Source: Coenobita brevimanus
Lineage: Eukaryota; Arthropoda; Malacostraca; Decapoda; Coenobitidae
Assembly: GCA_032717465.1 (NCBI GenBank)
Contig: CM064732.1
Coordinates: 36,527,822-36,591,821 of the forward strand
Direction: 5' to 3'
Length of the DNA: 64,000 nucleotides
Shown: piece after piece, positions 38,761 through 51,513 of the stretch
Position numbering within the stretch: position 1 is the first letter of the stretch
Layout: every line of letters begins with the position of its first letter
Position numbers and translations under genes: made by a program
The notes under the pieces: generated by a model
What the model saw: only the letters and a program-made list of their open reading frames with translations
What the model was told of the DNA's origin: nothing
Database searches by the model: none

Positions 38761-40904
38761 TGGAACAGAGTTAACCGAAATCAAGAATAAGAAATTAGTA
38801 TTTACGTAGGAAGATATGAGAAACAGGAAAGAAAGAAGAGTACGAAGAGAAGGTTTAAAGAAATTACAGAAAATGGTTCGAGGTAATTGGAGGCAGATGG
38901 AGGATGAGATGGGACAAAACTAAGACCCGTCACTCTTGAAAAATGAGAAGGTATAGAAAGTTGATAGGAGGGAAGCTGGGATGGCGAAAGTGAATTCAGA
39001 TATAGCGTAATAGGTGTATATAGAAGTAGAAATATAACAGGCTGGATGGAAATATGGATGAAGACTTGTAGGCGAGAGTGAGTTTAGAAAGGTAGAGAGA
39101 TGGGTGTATAATTCTGATAACAGATAGGTGGACAGAAAAATAGCATCATGGTTTTGCATTCCCCCCCCCCCCCCTTAAAAAGGTATTCATCATCTATCAG
39201 TAGAGAAGTACCATCATTTGTATATTACGTCGATTGAAGAGAAAGATTTTTTTTTTTTTTTTATGCGAGGAAGAAGGAACCAAAGGTTGTTCCCTTCAAG
39301 AAAATATAATAACAAAATGGGAAGGTTCTCCTAGATAAACTCCTCTTCCCCTATTCTTCAACCTTCGGTCAGTTCACCAACCAAGCACAATCGTTCATTA
39401 ACCCTCTCATGGTCGGGACTCTAGTATTCTATTCTGGATAACGATGACGATTACATCACAGCTGAGTAAGTCGCAGGAACCTAAGAGCATTAGCCTATGA
39501 ATTCCTCTACGCTTGATATTATCCAGTTGAATCTAACAAGGAAAAGAATGGAACCATTTACCTAAACCCTAGACGACCAGAATCAGTGGCGAGTTCCTAA
39601 GGTCATGCTCAAGTCTAATCCGTGTGAATATGAAACCAATTACATGTTCTTCAGGTTTCGTTCAGCACGCCAGAAAAGAAATACCAACTCAAAAATTAAA
39701 CAAGAACTCTTCTAACCCCGGCATTATCCAGTTCAACACAACCAGTAAATACTGAACTCTCTGCCTAAACTGCAGAATAGCCAATATCAGTGAAAGGTGG
39801 GTATGGTGGGGTCACGTACGGGTCTGATACATGGCCACAATTGGTATGCCAATGGGCGGTCCCCTGGTTGTCCATTTGCCGGAGTCATGGTGCTGGACGA
39901 TTTATGTATTTCATCATCTCCATTATCGTTCTTTTCCGATTTTTCACACACAGCTTTTGATCTTCGAGAATTTTATACGATATTTTTCCTTGTCGATGTT
40001 TTGGAAGGCGTGACATGAGTAACTGCGTTTTTTTCTATGTACCCGATTCTAGGTATAGAGCAGATAATCATTTTGCTGATATTCAACAATCCCTCCTCGC
40101 TTAACGGCTATTAATTGATACATTTCGATAGTAATTAACGGATTATACACCAGCCAAACAAAAGGTAAGTGTATGTAACAAACCAGGAACTCTCTTTGTT
40201 AGCAGAAATACATACTGACTTCTTAAGTACAATGTGTCTCTTGTAGACTGAATAATATCGTCTGGCGGTGACAAGGACTGAGTGAAAAAGGCAGAATCAT
40301 ACTGAAGGTGTGTAAAAAAGAGTTGCTGTACGTGGCTGGAAGCGATGGCACAGTGATTAATAGCTCAAATGGCTATTCATATAAGTTGGAAATATAATGC
40401 CGTCACAGCGGCGTCTATACTGCGAGCAGAATTTTGTTTTTTACAGTGGTGGAGTTCATTAACGTGGTTCTTTGATGTCCACCACTCATATCCGCAACAA
40501 AGTTTGTCACTGAGCTCATCCCAAGCGCCACATTTAACCCTGTGTCTATGTTTAACCCATCACTACTACAGGCGGTGATGGAGACGGACGCCTTCATGTG
40601 GTAGCACCGATATAACCCAGCAACTCTACTGCTTAGTATTACATACATCCCTCAACATCCCTCCTATCCCTGACAGGTTGATACTGGTCTCCTGGAGAAA
40701 GGCACATAGAGCCTGCAGCCTGCTGGGTTCACTGTAAGCTGAACCCGAGGCCACAACAACAGCAACAACCAATGGCCCATCATGAGCTGAGTAAAGTCAT
40801 GTAGCGGCAACAACATCTCAGTATGTGGGTATAATTCATGTTGGTAAGTGGCGGCATTCACGGTCCATTCACTTGAAATTCTGCGTTCTTAATGTAACCC
40901 TACA
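38758..40904. other. No recognised gene
   Basis: Satellite-like phrases near 39450-39780 and 40250. Homopolymer C at 39162-39174. Nothing else supported. Confidence 0.45.
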
Positions 40905-40980
40905 CTGAGTGACAAGCCAATTTGTTTCCTGTTAGCCTATCCAGGAAACCATTTAGTACACTGAATGGTAACTATATTAA
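40905..40980 (+). repeat. Repeat family E head, copy 2
   Basis: gagtgacaagccaatttgtt, cctatccaggaaaccattta and gaatggtaactat match the heads at 22640-22700 (minus) and 56920-56995 (plus). Confidence 0.6.
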
Positions 40981-41262
40981 CGGCAAATGGAAGCCATATG
41001 GTCTAGAGAGTTAAGGCCTTCGAATGGATGAGGTTTATAATGATTCAAGTTTTGTTTCTCATAGGAAAGCGGCTGACCACTTGCTTTAATGTCTACAGAG
41101 AGTAACCTTACTCTTGGGGGCGCAATGACTTTTGAATTGAGGTTTGATCTTCCAAGAAGGGAATGTTTTATCTGTCCGGAAATCTTTCACATGAGGAGAA
41201 AAGGCAAATCATCATACTAAATGATGTAACATCTTTAACATGCTGTCGTGTCATAGCCAAAT

Positions 41263-41267
<5 letters not shown>

Positions 41268-41299
<32 letters not shown>

Positions 41300-41328
41300 A
41301 TATATATATATATAGAGATATATATACA
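41268..41328. repeat. (TA)n at LINE 3' end
   Basis: TA units with CTA and AGA interruptions directly beyond the 3' end of the minus-strand LINE. Confidence 0.95.
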
Positions 41329-44200
41329 ATCCACTGCTCAATAAAGCCTTTGCCCATCCACTGCTGAATATAGGCGTCTCCCAACCTTCTTCACGAATTC
41401 CTTGATTGGGCCAATCTCTGCCAGGTTTTGCTTGCAAACTTCTCTATTTCATCACTCCACCTTCGGTCTGGCCTTTTTCTTCTACAATTGCAGTCTCTTG
41501 GAATCCACTCAGTTAGCGTCTTGCTCCATCAGTCATCCCTTATTTTTGCTACATGACCTGCTCACCTCCATTTCTGTTCTATTATAATTTCTATTAAGTC
41601 TTTGACTTAAGTCTGCTCTCTCACCCAAGTTGATATCTTCCCATTTCTCAGATACACCCAACACTGGCCGTTACAGTACTCGTTGGAAAAGCATTAGTTT
41701 GTTTTCTATTGGTTTTTCCAGGTCTCACAACCGTACGTCATTGTTGGGATTATACATTTGCTATATACCTTTCGTTTCGTACATACTGGCAAGCTAATTT
41801 TCATGATGTCTCTGTTTACCGAATGCTTTCCATCATACATACAGTAATGCTTTCTTTTATTTTCGTTTTCATAGACATTTCGTTAGTTTTAGTAATTGCC
41901 CCAAGTCATTGTACTCCTCGTCTTCAAGAATTTCTTCGTTTATTTTGATGACACTCTTTGGTATATTTGGATCAAACAATAGTTTTACTTCGGTACATCT
42001 TTTTCTCGACTTTGAAACTTACTCTATATTGGTCATTTAAAATTTCTTGCGATGTCTCCGCTGTTTCTGGTATTAGGACAATGTTATTTACAAATCTTAA
42101 ATGGCTTAAGTTTTCTCCATCTGTGTTTGTTCCATGTTCTCCCATTCCATTTTTTCTGAAAATACTTTCAAGGCATACTGTACATAATTTTGATGAAACT
42201 GTTTTTCCCTGATGCACGCCTTTCTCAGTCTTAAGTTTTTCTGAGTCTTCATGTGACCTAACTGCACCAATTCCCTCTTTGTATAAAATTTCGAGTAGTT
42301 TTACAATGTTCTCATCTACTTGTTCCCACAATGAATTTATAATTGCTAAGTACTCCACTAAGTCGAAAGCCTTCTGATAATAGACAAAACCTAAGAGTAG
42401 TGGTTTATTATATTCAGCGATTTTCTCATTTAGCATATTCATTGTGTGTAGATGATAGTAGTCAAATACCCGCTTCGTACTCCTGCCTGCTCATGAAGTT
42501 GGTTTTCTTTCCTATTTCTTGTTAGTCTGATCGAAGGGGCTTCAGTTAAGTGTTGTGAATAACTGATACGCGAACAGGTCGATAGACGCTTAGATCGTTT
42601 GGATCGCCATTCTTGTAAAGCAAAATATTTATTACATTATGCCATTTTATGGGAAGTTTCTTCTTCTGTATACATTGGGTAAATAAGTGGACTATTGGGT
42701 TTTGAACTTCTGCTCTTGCATCGGACAGCAAATCTGCTACTATTCCATATTCTCCTTGGCCGTTCCCTCTTTTTATACTTTTAAGAGAAAAATATACTTC
42801 ATTTGGTGTTACCTCTGGTATTTCACTTGTGCCAACTAAGAAATTAGCTATCAGTACTACCATCATTGATGCATACGGTTCTTTGTAAAGTTCTCTCTTG
42901 ACCATCTTCCCTCTACACTTAATGACTTCATTTTTGTCTTTCATAGTATGTCGCTTTCCTAGTGCCATTTTACTCTGACGTCTCGGAGTTTTTCCTTTTT
43001 TATATATATTTTTTTCTTATCTGATTCATATTTCTCTTTTTTCTTTTCTCTGTCTCTTGTCGATAAGCTTGTTAAATTCTGCTTTCTATTTCATATTTTT
43101 TTTTTCACTTTCATTTTCTTTCTCCCTTTCATGAGCTCGAAAGTTGTTTAGAATACTTTTTGGATATCATTACATTAGTTTCCTTACTACCTCCGCAGAT
43201 TCCGTTATCGCTTTTACTAGTCTATCGTTCAACTCATCAATGTCACACTCAGCATAACTTAGAGCCTGAATTTTTTTTCTTTTTTTAAATAGCTGAAAGT
43301 CAGCTTTGTTTTCACATACTTATAACGGGTGTTTGTTTCCTTTTTTAATTTGCTTCTCTCACTTCTGAAGCTGAACCTGGCTGTGCAACCCACCATTCCA
43401 CGGTCATTTCCTATATTTACTTTGCTGATCAGTGTGACACTAGTGACTGCGTTTTTTTTTTTTTTTTTTTAATGTGTGTTCTAATGAAGCTGATTTCTTT
43501 CTTTATCTGCTTGGGTTTCTCCAGGTCCATTTTTTCTTTGTTCTTCTGTGGAAGAATGTGTTAATTATTCTTCTGTTTTATATTTCAGCAAAATTTACCA
43601 CCACATAACCCCTGTCATTCCTCTCCCCTATCGGAATTTTCCCATACATACATCTCCATTTTTCGATTTGCCAACTTTTGCAATAGTCTCCTATGAACAT
43701 AGTATACTTGGACTTTTCTGCTTCTGTAACCTAGATGTTATAAAATGTCTCTATCTCTTCATATGCGCTTTAAGAAGTGGGTTCATAAACTACTGTAATA
43801 TTGCTTTCAGGGTGTATCTTTTCATAGTCTAATTACAATCCATGCTGTTCTGTCAGATGCACTGCTGAAGCTAACAATGTTCCCTGCAAGATTTTTTTTA
43901 ATATGAAATCGTACAACACTAGCTCCTTCATCCTGTCATCCTTTGTAGCAAAGTAGGTGGTTGTTATCTTGAAGCTAAATCATTTTTTTTTTTTTTTATG
44001 GATCTTACTCAAACCTATCATATCCCAGCTATTGATCTCTATTTCAATCATTTGGGTATCAGGTTTGTAATCTTCTGCGAGGCTCCTTACACTGTACGTG
44101 TGAATTTTCATGGATTTAAATTTGTTTAATGTCCTGGTCTCTGATTTGCCAGGACAGTGCCTACTGACGTTCAGTGGCACATTGCCCATAAGCACAGGAG
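41329..44200 (-). mobile_element. Near full-length RTE-like LINE
   Basis: Read on the minus strand. The endonuclease start (MKIHTYSVRSLAEDYKPD, then INSWDMIGLSKI, at 43990-44110) is followed by a further endonuclease block with GERNDRGYVVVNFAEI, INTFF and KWTW (about 43500-43690). Then comes a degenerate linker. The RT fingers (42546-42968) have FSLKSIKRGNGQGEYGIVAD and LLYKNGDPNDLSVYRPV. The palm (41972-42442) has motif A FVYYQKAFDLVEY, where the catalytic Asp is now Tyr, motif B KGVHQGKTVSSKL, and motif C LRFVNNIVLIPETAE, where FADD has become FVNN. The C-terminal 3' region is shared with 12102-13398. The element has lost all catalytic Asp residues seen in the other copy. Length about 2.9 kb. 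Confidence 0.9.
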
Positions 44201-44298
44201 GGACAGTGCCTACTGATGTTCAGTGGCACATTGCCCCTAAGCACAGGAGGGACAGTGCCTACTGACGTTCAGTGGCACATTGCCCATAAGCACAGGAG
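44152..44298 (-). repeat. Three tandem 49-bp repeats at the LINE 5' end
   Basis: Units start at 44152, 44201 and 44250 (ggacagtgcctactgacgtt...) and differ by single bases. The first overlaps the start of the endonuclease reading. They may be 5'-UTR monomers. The function is inferred only from position. Confidence 0.92.
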
Positions 44299-44847
44299 GC
44301 AGTGCGGTTGGACCTTTAGTAGACGATGATCCAAGAGGAACGCCCGCATAGAATTCATGTTTGATTTGGGGGATTGTGGCAAATAATTTCATCTCTCTGC
44401 CTTATAGTTTCTAGAAAGATGTTATTTTACTGCTACCTTATCCAGTATATTCAGTGGGGCTCTGTATATCTATACGGGGTCCCACCTAAGGTGGAAGCTC
44501 GTATATGTACGAAATGTTCGCTTATACTGTACGCCTACTGGGAAGCATATTTCCGTTCTTTATGGGTATTCATCTCAATACCACAGCCAGCCACCTCAGC
44601 CAAGCAGCCCTAATGGGATATGTTAGGTTTGGTTAGGTTGGGTGAGATACTGCACGTAATTTTGCCTGGGAAACACATTGAGCATATTCTCGAGAAAAAA
44701 CAATGGTTTGTTTTGAAACCATGGGGCGAGCGTCGCTCCTGGCTGAGGGTTCCCTGTGCTGAGACGAGTGTTCATACAGAACGGAAGTATGCCACAGGGG
44801 ATGCCCCAGGTAGCAGTGGGATCCTGCCCCTGGATATCTATCTTTCT

Positions 44848-44851
<4 letters not shown>
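44299..44851. other. No recognised gene; short TTAGG-like stretch
   Basis: gttaggtttggttaggttgg at 44622-44641 resembles text in the fold-back element at 1218-1587. The remainder is unassigned. Confidence 0.45.

Positions 44852-44946
<95 letters not shown>
44852..44946. repeat. (TA)n-(TG)n compound microsatellite
   Basis: (TA)n 44852-44901 changes to (TG)n 44902-44946. Confidence 0.98.
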
Positions 44947-45784
44947 GGTATGGAGAAAAAGAAGAAAAAATCTAGGGAATGAAATAAAATTTATTGGACC
45001 TTTCGCCAACCAGGCTTTTTTCGACAATGCCATACAGAGGTAGTAATGTACGATTTAATAAGTCCAAGTCTGAGTCACCATCTGCAATACTAAACAAAAA
45101 CTAGTGCTTCGAAGACAACGTAAATGATCTTGACTGACTGTCCTTTATTTAGAAAGATGCCTATGACATTACTGTCACAAAAGAAACGTTTTATCTTGGT
45201 TAGAATTAATTCTCAATGTATGCAGACTCTGCGCATCTTCTTTTGTACATAGTATGTTAAGGCCTTAAGAGCTTAGCTTCGTCCCAGTTTATTCTATGAA
45301 CTCTATTATACTTGTGTTAAGCATGCATAATGCAGATTTAATTCTTTGTCATATTTATTGCTCTTTTTCCTTCTTCTAATCCTCTAAATGTTCCCCCCGT
45401 ACATGATCTTCCACAGTCTTCAAACATTATTCGACAAACTCGTGCTTAAAGCTCACCTCGTTCGAACACCCGATGTTTTATGATCCCCTAGGCTTGGTGC
45501 AGCCAGTCCCTATTTCTTAAAACAGAAATACTCCAGTCTTACTAATAATTGTTCATTGAATGTTATGTGATAGGGGTACTGATGTCATGGGTGTATTAGG
45601 TGTGAAGAACTCTCTAGCAGGCACCTCCCTTCGGCTAATGATTGACCTTAAGACTCTGGTCCTTGTTGCTGCAGGTACCTTACCTGTACACTGAATGACA
45701 GTTCGTCAATTCAGACATCTAGGTACTGGTAGCCTGGAACACAGTCAAGGCTTTTTGAAAGTAATGGCTCTGGATTTGTGGACA
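44947..45784. other. No recognised feature
   Basis: Mixed sequence without long frames or recognised repeats. Confidence 0.45.
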
Positions 45785-46465
45785 TTGATCTTCAGGCCCA
45801 GCACACAACATCGCTCATGGATAAGCGAGTATTGTTATTGTTATCTAGCTCTGTGGAAATAACTGCAACATTATTGACATAAAGGATCGTCACTCCTTGT
45901 TGAAGGAGTAGGTGAAGAAGTTCATCCATGAGGACGTTAAGAGATAGGGGATCATGATACTGCCTTGGGGGTTCTGTTTGCATGACGATGAATGGAGGAA
46001 TGCCCCTGAAAGCAAACAAGTACAGTGTGTTCTCTTACAAAGTCTCTGAGCCAGGCAAGCGTCTTACCAGTAACTTCTCTACCTACCAGGATGGAAAGGA
46101 TGGCTGCTCCACTGGCGAAGCCAAAGGTTATTTCAAAGTCGAGGAACATAGCAGTGCAACGACCATTGTTCTCTTTGTTATTAAGAAAGATGGTGAGACA
46201 TAAAGCTGTTTTAGTGTTTTTGGTGTTGGAAAGAAGGGCAGCGTTCAGATGGCCAACCTTGTATGTCAATCTGTTTTAAACCATGTGCCCTCCTGTTTTC
46301 CCAGTGTAGCTGAGGAGGGAGATAAGGGGCCAAGTAGTTGAACCTCACGGCTTGGGGATAGGAACAATTTCTTCTTTTCTCCAACAGCTGGGCAATGTAG
46401 CTGTAGACCATGCAGCATTTGTAAAGAGGAGCTTAGCAGTTTGTCCAGCTGGGCCGACATTAGGG
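45785..46465 (-). mobile_element. LINE reverse-transcriptase fragment
   Basis: The minus-strand frame at 45952-46269 has CTAMFLDFEITFGFASGAAI (motif A; catalytic Asp kept) and VLVCFQGHSSIHRHANRTPK, where motif B would normally read GTPQGG. The next frame (45792-46019) has SLNVLMDELLHLLLQQGVTI followed by LYVNNVAVI, the motif C position, where YADD has become YVNN. The finger region is out of frame at 46290-46400 (IVPIPKP-type text). This belongs to a different LINE family from the RTE-like copies. Ends are approximate. Confidence 0.82.
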
Positions 46466-47090
46466 TGAATCATTTCTACACTTTTATTGACATTCAAAAT
46501 CCATTAGTGTTCAAAAGCTGTGGACTACTGAGAAAAAATTACATTGAAATAAGCCGTTTCTGCAACGATATCTTCTGCATCCCCAGCGAGCTCAAAATTT
46601 TAAAGGGCCAAAGAAATATTATGGTATATTCAGGATTTTTTTAATATTACAAACCAGGTATAAATCATTTAGCAGTAGTAATAAATATCTTCTAATTCAC
46701 ACTGAAAACACAGAGAAATTTTTTCTTTTTTTATTAATATATTCATCTTCCCCAACATAGCAATTAATAATTAAATTTTCATAAAATCTAAGCTTTCTCA
46801 AAAATATTACTACAGTATACTGTATTTCACAAAAATGACAAATATGCTTCAAATAAAAATGTAATGTATGAGTGCATGAATAGCTGTGTTCATAGCCTCT
46901 GTGCTGTAGCATATCTCCCCACCCCCAGCTAGCCTACCCTCCGCTTACCTGCACTCTCCTATCGTATCTTATTTTACATGCTTCCTCTACTTCTCTCAGT
47001 TTCAGTCAGAATTCATTCAACATTTACCTAGGTAGGCTAGCAACACACAAGTTTGGTTCCTACAGGCAGCTCTGACTAGACTGATTACTT
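46466..47090. other. No recognised feature
   Basis: AT-rich. No coding motif seen. Confidence 0.45.
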
Positions 47091-48790
47091 AAGAATGGCA
47101 GATGTTCCACGAAACAAGACTTGCGAGACTGTGTATCATTTCTGGGACATCAGAGGATTTAAATGTGAACAGTCTTCCAACATATGATGATGTATTGAAA
47201 TACTGTATATATGTCTGGCAAATTTGAAGACTTTAAATGGGAGCCAACATTATCTGAGATAAGTGTATCCATCATTTCAAAGAAGAAGACTTTGTGACAG
47301 CAAGCTTCTGTTTCATCACTGTCTAATGAACGTTCTTTTGCAGATGCTGACGAGCTATCACAACAAATAGAAAATATTACAGAAGCCAGCAGGAGGAAAG
47401 AAGGACATGCAGAGTTTCAAAAGAAAGTTCAAACTTTTCAAAAAGATTCTCAGGGCAGATTATTTAATATTGCTGCAGGCAAATGAAAGTACTTCGAGAA
47501 TTGCAATTGTGATAAGGGAAAATGAGTGCCACGAATGGAATAAGAATTTTAATGAACCGGAGAACAATGGTTACTAGATCCTTAGATGATACCACACCTA
47601 AAAGAAATGTACAATAAAATGTTGTGTAGAAAAGAAGCCACACCATCTCCTTTTCAAACAATGACTTCTGTGAAACTGAACTGTACTGCGGTACAAGTTC
47701 AACAAGTGAAGGTAGTGACGATGATTTTGCTTAAACACGTCCTACTTAGGCAAAACAGGAAGTGGATCATGGTGCATTGTCTAACAGAGTTGGTGGTTCT
47801 CTGGCAAGTGCTGTGCTAGATGACTTTGGCATTATAGGTCAGACAGAAAGATCTACTGACGAAAATAAAACCAGAAGAGCACTTACTGGAATTCAGACTG
47901 CAGAAAAGGCAACTCAACTGCTGATTAACATCTACTTTGATGGCTGTAAAAAGGATAAAGCATTGATAAGTGATGGAAATGGAAGAATTTAACGTAAAAA
48001 GACTGTGAACGAACACATTACTATTGGGCAAGAGCCTTCTTCAAAGATAGGGCATGTCAGGCAATTCTTAGAAACGGTCGAAAATATCTGTACTGAAATA
48101 TTGTATTTCCTGCATTTGAAGATTGTTGACACATCAGAGATAAAGGCAATAGGACGTGATGGAACAGCGTCATATACAGAACAAAAGAGTGGTGTGGTAG
48201 TCTTAATGGAGAAAAAACTGAAAAGCCCACTGCAGTGGGTCATACGCCTCCTTCACTCATAAACTACTTTTGTGGCATTTGATCATTAATTTAGAAGGGC
48301 TTACAACTGAAACTAGAGAATTCACAGGACCAATTAGAAAACAGTTGTTAAATTGTGAAAACTTCATGTAGTGCGATCCCAAACTGTTGAAGCAGATGTT
48401 CAAAATGATACTGGGGATCTCTAAGTATTGTTCAGAGGTATTTGCTCGATGTATACAACACTGTGTATAGAGGTATGTGCAATGAGTTCTTGAACAACAA
48501 AGTCCATAAAAGTTAGTTCATTCGAGATGGTTAACAACAGCAAACAGAGTTAGTCCAAGCTGCAACCGAAGAACGATCAGGGACTCTTTGAAAAGAGCAC
48601 GCATTAATGTGGCTCAAGATGAAGGACAATTCTTCTCAAAAGTTTGCAGCCAAACACCTTTGTGAAACCATCTCTTGTGTGAAGTTTCTCCCTCCTGAAG
48701 TTTTTGAGAGTTGGGCTGGCAAAGGAAATTCCACCATTGAACTTTAATACATAACAAACTGGCATGACAGCAATGACTGCATGTAACATC
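47091..48790 (+). pseudogene. Decayed copy of a multi-copy gene of unknown function
   Basis: Segments in several frames appear in the order I recall for an uncharacterised protein family repeated many times in arthropod and cnidarian genomes. They are ASVSSLSNERSFADADELSQ (about 47300-47360), FNIAAGK, NRRTMVTRSLDDT (about 47550), AIGRDGTASYTEQKSG (48147-48195), LMEKKLKSPLQWVIRLLHS, WHLIINLEGLTTETREFTGP (48275-48340) and MWLKMKDNSSQKFAAKHLCE (48607-48666). Stops and frameshifts separate them, and I saw no introns. The family behaves like a transposon passenger or domesticated-element gene. I cannot name its function. It is non-functional here. Confidence 0.65.
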
Positions 48791-49106
48791 TCCCCTTCAA
48801 CTCATTCTCCCTCTGGCCGTGGACCACCCATGAACCTCCAGCAGTTTTCAGTGGTTAGTGGAGTTATTAAAATTTATGACTACAATTTACGCATATTTGG
48901 GTAAGTATAAGTGGGTCAAAAGAACTCATGACATGACTTAAAAACACACTGCTGCAGCATAAGGATTAAATGACACTTAATGGAGAAACGTGCATAACCC
49001 ACAGAGGGATGATGATGTCCACATTTGTCCTTTGTGTCACATTAATTCAAATGTTTATGAATCCAGCCATGATAGATAAGTAGAAGAGGATTACAGACTT
49101 TTGTAT
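48791..49106. other. No recognised feature
   Basis: May include the decayed end of the preceding gene copy. No further motif seen. Confidence 0.4.
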
Positions 49107-49884
49107 TTAACCTGCCACATCTCGACCAATTTTTCACCACTGACCGCTCCCAGTCCCCGGCATACTTTCGATTTTTTTTTTTTTTTTTTTTTGCTAACCT
49201 CCGCTTCTTATGAGAAACATTGGAAAATTCCCCCAAAAGTGCTCACCTGAGCTTAGACATGGTCTAAACACGTGACCCTTTAAACACCTGATACCGTGTT
49301 CTCTGGAGCCGTGCTGCAGGTGTCGCATTTTCTATGGTAGCACTAACTATTGCAAACCACTCAGAAGAGGTAGATATTTTTTCATTTGGTATGAATTTAT
49401 ATGTAGTACAATAATATATTGGTTTTCACACAATAATATAGGCGATATGAGCGATGTTTCACTCACTGAACACATCAACATACTGCACCTTCCATGGTGA
49501 CGTTACCTCCTCGTCACCTCTGCTCATTTCTTCCTCAGGCGCAATGTAATCTTTGCCCTCCACATCGTCATTGAATGGGAAATCACTCTCGCCTTGAATT
49601 TCGTGCCATGGTGCGACGTGTCTTTACTGGCCAGGTCACTGGTAACAAGTGAGTTGCCGAGACAATGGCGCACGGGGGGGGGGGCAAGTGGGGTAATGTA
49701 GTGTCCTCGCCAGGCAGCAGGTAGAGGAAGGTGTCCCGCGTATACGTATCAAAAATCACTGGTGAAATTCAAAAATGTGCAAATGATGGACCTCGCAATT
49801 GCAAAACTTATGGGTACGTCAGTGGGAGTCACTGTGACAAAACATTGTGATATACCCATACATCAATGGGACGCCTCAGGTTAA
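49107..49884 (-). mobile_element. TTAA-bounded piggyBac-like non-autonomous element, copy 1
   Basis: TTAA at 49107-49110 and 49881-49884. Ends read inward ttaacctgccacatctcgac and, in reverse complement, ttaacctgaggcgtcccatt. The body matches copies 2 and 3 throughout, including an acidic reading around gaggaagaaatgagcagagg and the aaaaccaatatattattgta block. It contains a poly-A/T run at 49170-49192 at the same place as the other copies. No transposase core domain. The 778-bp length fits a MITE. Confidence 0.85.
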
Positions 49885-50742
49885 CTGCAAATAGTGTTGC
49901 TACCTCCCTTGCTGCAGCCATTGTTTAACTTCAGAGGAAGGCTACTGTAAAGCATTCAATGGAATCCCAAGCTGATCCACTCGATGTGGCTTAATGATCC
50001 TGTTACATCCCTCAGGTGTCTTAAATAAACACTGGATTCTTAAGTTCAGTGTCTTCATTATCCAGATAATTACACTTAATGCTTACCAACTTCACCTCAC
50101 TGTTTTCACAAGTAGTGGAGATAATCTTCACTAACTGCAATTACACTTAATGCTTGCCAACAACACTTCGCTGTTTTCACAAGTACCAGAGATAATCTTC
50201 ACTAATTGCAGTTACATTTAATGCCTGCCAGCAACACTTCACTGTTTCCACAAGTACCGGAGATAATCTTCACTAACTGCACTGACACTGATCTACACTC
50301 AAACTGAACTGAAACTGACTGAAGCTGCTCTAGTCTCTTCCCCATCCTTTTATAGCTTACATTATATTTCAACCTTGGAGTACATATTCAATGAGCAACA
50401 GTTGCCAACTCGAGATATCCAAAACATGCCAGAGTTTTCTTACATTATTTAACACTGTAAATTATTTACCATACAAACTTACATTACATAATTTTTACAA
50501 TAACATAAATAAAACCTTATAGAAAAAAAGAACACAAAAATTAATGTACAACTTACAAAATACCTCTGCTCACAAACAGCAGGCTATCTGGCAACTCTGA
50601 CACGCAACGGTAAAATACCAGAAACACCGAGAAACTTCCAGACTACCTAACTAACAAATCCTGCTTCATAACAACCCAGTATTGGGGCATGGCCCAGGGG
50701 TTAAGTTCCACTGTTTCATATCGTTTATTAGTGCATAAGAAA
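49885..50742. other. Spacer between two inverted piggyBac-like copies
   Basis: Contains the 71-bp tandem repeats at 50069-50281. Otherwise AT-rich with no frame of note. Confidence 0.5.
50069..50281. repeat. Three tandem 71-bp repeats
   Basis: Units start near 50069, 50140 and 50211. Each holds tacacttaatgcttgccaac, ctgttttcacaagta and gagataatcttcactaactg. Confidence 0.93.
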
Positions 50743-51513
50743 TTAACCTGAGGCATCCCGATAACGTATGGATAGGGTACGTGGCAACGTTTTCTCATGT
50801 TGAATCCCGATAACATATCCATATGTTTTGCAATTGCAAGGTCTAATTTTGCCTGTGATTTTAGGTACATAGACGCGGGACACCTTCCTCTACCTGCCAC
50901 CAGGCGAGGACACTGCCTTACCCCACGTGACCTCCACCCCCCCTGCATGCCATTGTCTCAGCAACTCATCTGTTTGCAGGGACCTTGCCAGAGAAGACTT
51001 GTTGCGCCACGGTACGAAATTCAAGGCGAGAGTGATTCCCCAATGAATGACGATGTGGAGGACAAACATTACATGGCACCAGAGGAAGAAACGAGCAGAA
51101 GTGATGAGGAGGTAACATCACCAAGGAAGTTGCAGTATGTTGATATGTTCAGTGAATGATACAATGCTTATATTGCCTATATTATTGTGTGAAAACCAAT
51201 ATATTATTGTACTACATATAAATTCATATCAAATGAACAAATATCTACCTATTCTGAGTGGTTTGCAATACTTACTGCTACATAGAAGATGTGACATCCG
51301 CAGTGTGGCTCCAGAGAACAAGGTGTCATGTGTTTAAAGGGTCACCTGCTTAGACCACTTCTAAGCTCAGGTGAGCATTTTGGGGGGCATTTTCCAATGT
51401 TTCTCATACAAAGCGAAGGTTTTAGCTAAAAAAAAAAAAAAAGAAAAAAAAAATCTGCCAGGATTTGGGTGGGGGATCATTGGTGAAAAATTGGTCGAGA
51501 TGCGGCGGGTTAA
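50743..51513 (+). mobile_element. TTAA-bounded piggyBac-like non-autonomous element, copy 2
   Basis: TTAA at 50743-50746 and 51510-51513. Left end ttaacctgaggcatcccgat, right end in reverse complement ttaacccgccgcatctcgac. It is in opposite orientation to copy 1. A short acidic frame (about 51020-51159: DVEDKHYMAPEEETSRSDEE) could be a leftover of a piggyBac-type N-terminus, which is an inference only. It includes an A run at 51430-51452. Confidence 0.85.

Noticed and set aside
50643..50948. 101-codon minus-strand frame as a gene
   Set aside because: Lies partly inside the TTAA element and partly in flanking DNA. It is not conserved among the three copies.
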